Source: JBJTIF01 sp046094825
GTDB lineage: Bacteria > Actinomycetota > UBA4738 > HRBIN12
Assembly (NCBI GenBank): GCA_046094825.1
Contig: JBJTIF010000048.1
Span: forward strand, 1 to 26,741
DNA: 26,741 nt
Reading direction: 5' to 3'
Shown here piece by piece: positions 23,942-26,741 of this stretch (the first letter of the stretch is position 1; each line of letters starts with the position of its first letter). A program made the position numbers and the translations under genes. Below the pieces are notes generated by a model that was given only the letters and a program-made list of their open reading frames with translations, did no database searches and was not told the origin of the DNA.

Positions 23942-24273
23942 TCCCCCGGCTGGTCGGGCGCGTCGACCGGCGTCTCGAGCTTCTTGATCCCGCTCGCGAC
24001 GACCTCGGTGAGACTGCGCGCGCCGGCGCCGCTCCGGTAGAACCGTCGCACGAGCTGCCCGTGGACGAGCACCTCGTCGCCCCTGCCGATGCCGCGGAGC
24101 GCACGCTTGCCGACCTCCGCGTGCCAGATCGCCACGGGGAGCGGAAGGAGCCGCCGCCCGGCCTCCGGGATGGACACCCGGATCTCCGTCACCTCGTCGC
24201 CCGAGGGCATCACCCGCTCCACGGGATCGGCCGCCACCGTTCCGGCGATCACCACGACGTTCACCCCGACCAT
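23890..24273 (-). CDS. Short single-stranded DNA-binding-like (OB-fold) protein
   Basis: A 127-residue protein with the actinobacterial short-SSB pattern: VVVIAGTVAADPVERVMPSG, LPLPVAIW, GDEVLVHGQLVRRFYRSGAG, SLTEVVASG. It lacks the acidic DDDIPF-like tail that recruits partners and ends in a basic GLGQK tail, so it is not the main replication SSB. ATG 24273 has GGAGGAGG 7 bases upstream. That ribosome site pairs with CTCCTCC just before it in a 7-bp stem with a CCCC loop (24282-24299), right after a TAGCTT -10. Its 3' end overlaps DUF1015 on the other strand. Confidence 0.82.
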   Translation of the reverse strand: MVGVNVVVIAGTVAADPVERVMPSGDEVTEIRVSIPEAGRRLLPLPVAIWHAEVGKRALRGIGRGDEVLVHGQLVRRFYRSGAGARSLTEVVASGIKKLETPVDAPDQPGDQSKGRSTKPVRGLGQK

Positions 24274-24281
24274 GCCGCCAC

Positions 24282-24310
24282 CTCCTCCGGGGGGAGGAGC
24301 GCGGAAGCTA
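24282..24310 (-). promoter_or_regulatory. Promoter -10 and ribosome-site-masking hairpin of the SSB-like gene
   Basis: TAGCTT (24310-24305) would start RNA near 24298. The RNA then begins with CUCCUCC-CCCC-GGAGGAG (24299-24282), a perfect 7-bp stem that contains the Shine-Dalgarno of the ATG at 24273. It could limit translation unless opened, for example by a bound protein. Confidence 0.45.
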
Positions 24311-24326
24311 GCACCCACCACCGACG

Positions 24327-24332
24327 TAGACT
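24327..24332 (+). promoter_or_regulatory. Leaderless promoter -10 of the MBL-fold gene
   Basis: TAGACT, 6 bases, GTG 24339. No ribosome site precedes the start. It is divergent from the SSB-like promoter. Confidence 0.5.
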
Positions 24333-24338
24333 CGGCGC

Positions 24339-25325
24339 GTGGAGCCGATCCTCGTCGAGGTGGCGCCGGGCATCACGGCGATCGACACCTTCTTCGACGG
24401 CCGCGAGCGCTACACCGCTGCGTACCTCGTCGCGGCGCGAGAGCCCCTCCTCGTCGAGACGGGTCCGACCACGTCGCGCGACCACGTCGTGGCGGGCCTC
24501 GACCGGCTCGGCGTGGGCGCCGGGGACCTCGCGCACATCGCCGTGACGCACATCCACCTCGACCACGCCGGTGGGGTCGGGGCGATCGCCGAGCGCTACC
24601 CCGGCGCCACGGTCCACGTCCACGAGGCCGGCGCACGGCACCTCGCGGATCCGGGCCGGCTCGTCGCGAGCGCGACGCGGATCTACGGCGAAGCCGCGAT
24701 GGCGCACCTCTTCGGACCCGTCCCGCCGGTGCCGAACGACCGCATCCGGGCCCTGCGCGACGACGACCGGATCGACCTCGGCGACCGCGTGCTCCGCATC
24801 CTCGAGACGCCCGGCCACGCGAACCATCAGGTCGCGCTCGCCGATGCGTCGACCGGAGCGGTCTTCACGGGTGACGCGCTCGGGATCCACCCGCCGGACC
24901 TCCCGGTCCTGCGCCCGGCGACCCCGCCGCCGGACTACGACCTCGAGCTCGCCCTCGCGAGCATCGAGCGCATCCGGACCGCCGCTCGATCCGGGCCGGT
25001 GCTCTTCGCGCACTACGGACCCGTCGCGGAGGTGGACCGGATCTGCGAGCTCGCCTCCCGCCGGTTCCGGGCGTGGACCGAACGCGTCCGATCGGTGCTC
25101 GACGCCGGCGGGGATCTCGACGCCGTCGTCGCGGCGCTGGACGCCGAGGCCGCCGCCGATCGCACGACGGGCGCCGAGGCCCCGATCGACCTCGCCCGCC
25201 TCGAGTCCCTCTCGAGCGTTCGGATGAACGCGCTCGGGATCCTCCGGTACTGGGACCTCCGGCGTGCCCGCGAGGCGCAGGCGCGCGAGGGGGCGCCGGG
25301 GTCGCCGGGGGCGACGTCGGCCTAG
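24339..25325 (+). CDS. MBL-fold metallohydrolase
   Basis: A 328-residue metallo-beta-lactamase-fold protein with the metal motif THIHLDHAGG at residues 70-79 (His71, His73, Asp75, His76). Further ligand regions are ETPGHANHQVAL, FTGDALG and LFAHYGP. The C-terminal third is helical and charged. The substrate is not known; thioesterase- or lactonase-like members are both possible. GTG 24339 is the start suggested by the leaderless -10. It converges on the TPR gene, and the two stop codons overlap in a CTAG. Confidence 0.87.
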   Translation: MEPILVEVAPGITAIDTFFDGRERYTAAYLVAAREPLLVETGPTTSRDHVVAGLDRLGVGAGDLAHIAVTHIHLDHAGGVGAIAERYPGATVHVHEAGARHLADPGRLVASATRIYGEAAMAHLFGPVPPVPNDRIRALRDDDRIDLGDRVLRILETPGHANHQVALADASTGAVFTGDALGIHPPDLPVLRPATPPPDYDLELALASIERIRTAARSGPVLFAHYGPVAEVDRICELASRRFRAWTERVRSVLDAGGDLDAVVAALDAEAAADRTTGAEAPIDLARLESLSSVRMNALGILRYWDLRRAREAQAREGAPGSPGATSA

Positions 25326-26014
25326 CCGAGCGCGGCGATGCGCTCGGCGACGTCGAACGCCGCCGCGTCGTGGCGGAGGATCTTCCGGAACTCCCGCCGC
25401 GCATCGTCGGTCCGTCCTGATCGCGCGAGGATGTCGGCCGTCACGTACCAGACGCGGAGCACCTCCGGGCTCACGACGTCGTCGCGGGTCTTCACGCGAC
25501 GCAGCAGCCCGAGCGCTTGGTCGTAGCGCCGCATGTCTGCGAGGGCCGAGGCGGCGACGATGACAGCCTCCGCCTTCGCCGCCAGCGGCACGCGCGGCGC
25601 CGCGAGCGCCTCCTCGGCGAGGGGCACGGCGCGCTCCGGCTGGCCCGTCGCCCGGAAGCAGTCGGCGATGATGTGGTTCTGGTCACGGCGACCGGTGATC
25701 CGGCGGTACGCCTGCATCTCCGCGAGCGCCTCCTTCCAGCGTCCCTGGCCGTAGAGCGCGAGTCCGAGGCCCTCGCGCACCGCACCGGATCGGGCCGCCA
25801 GCGCTGTCGCCTTCGCGGCCTCGCTCGCGGCTCCGCCCGGGTCGCCCCGCTCCAGCCGCTCGATCGCGCGCTCGAGCCGGGCGATCGCCTGATCGGCGCG
25901 GGCCGGCGGCGCCGTCTGGCGGACCTCCGCGAGCACGTCCTTCGGGAGCGTCCCGGTCGCCCGTGGCGCGGGCGTCCCCCGACGACCGGGACGGGGCTGG
26001 AGGGCACGTGGCAT
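25322..26014 (-). CDS. Tetratricopeptide-repeat protein
   Basis: A 230-residue soluble protein. After a basic, low-complexity N-terminus (PRALQPRPGRRGTPAPRAT) it has several TPR-like helix pairs (for example GLALYGQGRWKEALAEM, AASALADMRRYDQALGLL and ADILARSGRTDDARREF). A TPR protein lies at the same place next to HAD and tlyA in actinobacteria (Rv1691-like); the function is unknown. ATG 26014 is 6 bases after TACGCT (26026-26021), so the start is probably leaderless and independent of the rRNA operon just upstream. Confidence 0.85.
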   Translation of the reverse strand: MPRALQPRPGRRGTPAPRATGTLPKDVLAEVRQTAPPARADQAIARLERAIERLERGDPGGAASEAAKATALAARSGAVREGLGLALYGQGRWKEALAEMQAYRRITGRRDQNHIIADCFRATGQPERAVPLAEEALAAPRVPLAAKAEAVIVAASALADMRRYDQALGLLRRVKTRDDVVSPEVLRVWYVTADILARSGRTDDARREFRKILRHDAAAFDVAERIAALG

Positions 26015-26020
26015 GGCAGG

Positions 26021-26026
26021 AGCGTA
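26021..26026 (-). promoter_or_regulatory. Leaderless promoter -10 of the TPR gene
   Basis: TACGCT, 6 bases, ATG 26014 on the minus strand. It lies between the rRNA-operon hairpin and the gene. Confidence 0.5.
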
Positions 26027-26040
26027 CCGGGCCGCAAACG

Positions 26041-26070
26041 CAGAACGCCGCCCCGGGGGGCGGCGTTCTG
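26041..26070 (-). terminator. Hairpin terminator after 5S rRNA
   Basis: A perfect inverted repeat with 14-bp arms around a 2-base centre lies a few bases after the 5S 3' end. The following minus-strand sequence is CGTTTGCGG, a weak T-run. It is the likely end of the rRNA operon; the poor T-tract means a Rho-assisted or purely structural end is possible. Confidence 0.7.
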
Positions 26071-26077
26071 TGAAAGT

Positions 26078-26195
26078 GTCCGGCGGCGTCCTACTCTCCC
26101 ACCCAGTTACCCGGGCAGTACCATCGGCGCTGGAGGGCTTAACTTCCGGGTTCGGGATGGGACCGGGTGTGACCCCTCCGCCATGGCCACGGTAC
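26078..26195 (-). rRNA. rrf: 5S ribosomal RNA
   Basis: On the minus strand it shows the 5S landmarks CCATGGCGG, GGTCCCATCCCGAACCCGG, AAGTTAAGCCCTCCAGCG, CCGATGGTACT and GGGAGAGTAGG. Length is about 118 bases. Ends were set by pairing the termini; as I fold it, helix I contains two mismatches (A-G and C-C), so either the ends are a few bases off or the stem is imperfect. Confidence 0.95.
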
Positions 26196-26247
26196 CGGGG
26201 CTCCCGACCGATCGGAGATTGACGGGACATCCATGGGGAGGCGTGCC

Positions 26248-26264
26248 CCCGAGCAGAGCTCGGG
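26248..26264 (-). other. 23S-5S spacer with small hairpin
   Basis: The spacer of about 92 bases (26196-26287) contains CCCGAGC-AGA-GCTCGGG, a 7-bp stem with a 3-base loop. No tRNA gene is present in the spacer. It may be an RNase processing signal; that is inference. Confidence 0.4.
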
Positions 26265-26287
26265 AACCGATAGCGAGCGCGAGCAAG

Positions 26288-26741
<454 letters not shown>

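Noticed and set aside
26196..26287. Possible tRNA in the 23S-5S spacer
   Set aside because: No cloverleaf or T-loop sequence could be found; only a short hairpin is present.

Overview
This is a very GC-rich bacterial chromosomal window (well over two thirds G+C by eye). It carries housekeeping genes almost wall to wall and the 3' end of a ribosomal RNA operon at the right edge. The gene order matches, in the same relative order, the block known from Mycobacterium as Rv1691-Rv1713: TPR protein, HAD phosphatase, tlyA, nadK, recN, steA, mctB/steB, pyrG, xerD, scpA, scpB, rluB, cmk, der. Local insertions include GT2 and MraY-like genes, ald, a TraR/DksA protein, deoB, pdp, an M50-like protein, trpS and aroH-tyrA-aroA. 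Together with TANNNT -10 boxes and leaderless starts, this suggests an actinobacterial or chloroflexotal (for example Limnocylindria-like) genome. The phylum is an inference; no species can be named.

Layout, mostly on the minus strand and read right to left. (1) Bases 26741-26078 hold the 23S rRNA 3' part and 5S, followed by a strong hairpin. (2) Bases 26014-21154 hold short units of either orientation: a TPR protein (-), an MBL-fold hydrolase (+), a short SSB-like protein (-), a DUF1015 protein (+), a HAD-IIA phosphatase (-) and a rhomboid protease (+). (3) Bases 21030-17756 hold tlyA (broken), nadK and recN. (4) Bases 17663-14127 hold steA, steB/mctB, a GT2 glycosyltransferase and an MraY/WecA-like transferase. 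(5) pyrG stands alone. (6) Bases 12364-6772 hold ald, xerD, a TraR/DksA protein, deoB, pdp and an M50-like membrane protein. (7) Bases 6727-3647 hold trpS, scpA, scpB and rluB. (8) Bases 3593-1 hold aroH, tyrA, aroA, cmk and the start of der. Within units, twelve gene junctions are 4-base ATGA/GTGA stop-start overlaps, so translational coupling is the rule. No gene-free stretch exceeds 300 bases.

Functionally the window combines nucleotide metabolism (cmk, pyrG, deoB, pdp), aromatic amino acid synthesis (aroH, tyrA, aroA), chromosome maintenance (scpAB, xerD, recN, SSB-like), ribosome maturation (tlyA, rluB, der), NADP synthesis and an envelope module (steA/steB/GT2/MraY-like).

The main surprises are these. 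A 75-bp, codon-phased palindromic element flanked by 7-bp direct repeats sits inside aroA. A frame-shifting internal loss in tlyA fuses it in frame to nadK. The steA homologue has conserved N-terminal coding sequence, a promoter and a Shine-Dalgarno but no ATG/GTG/TTG start. The M50-family protein has HEIAA instead of HEXXH. Several first genes show a recurrent TANNNT-N6-RTG leaderless architecture, including one that points to a 7-codon upstream ORF before the rhomboid gene.
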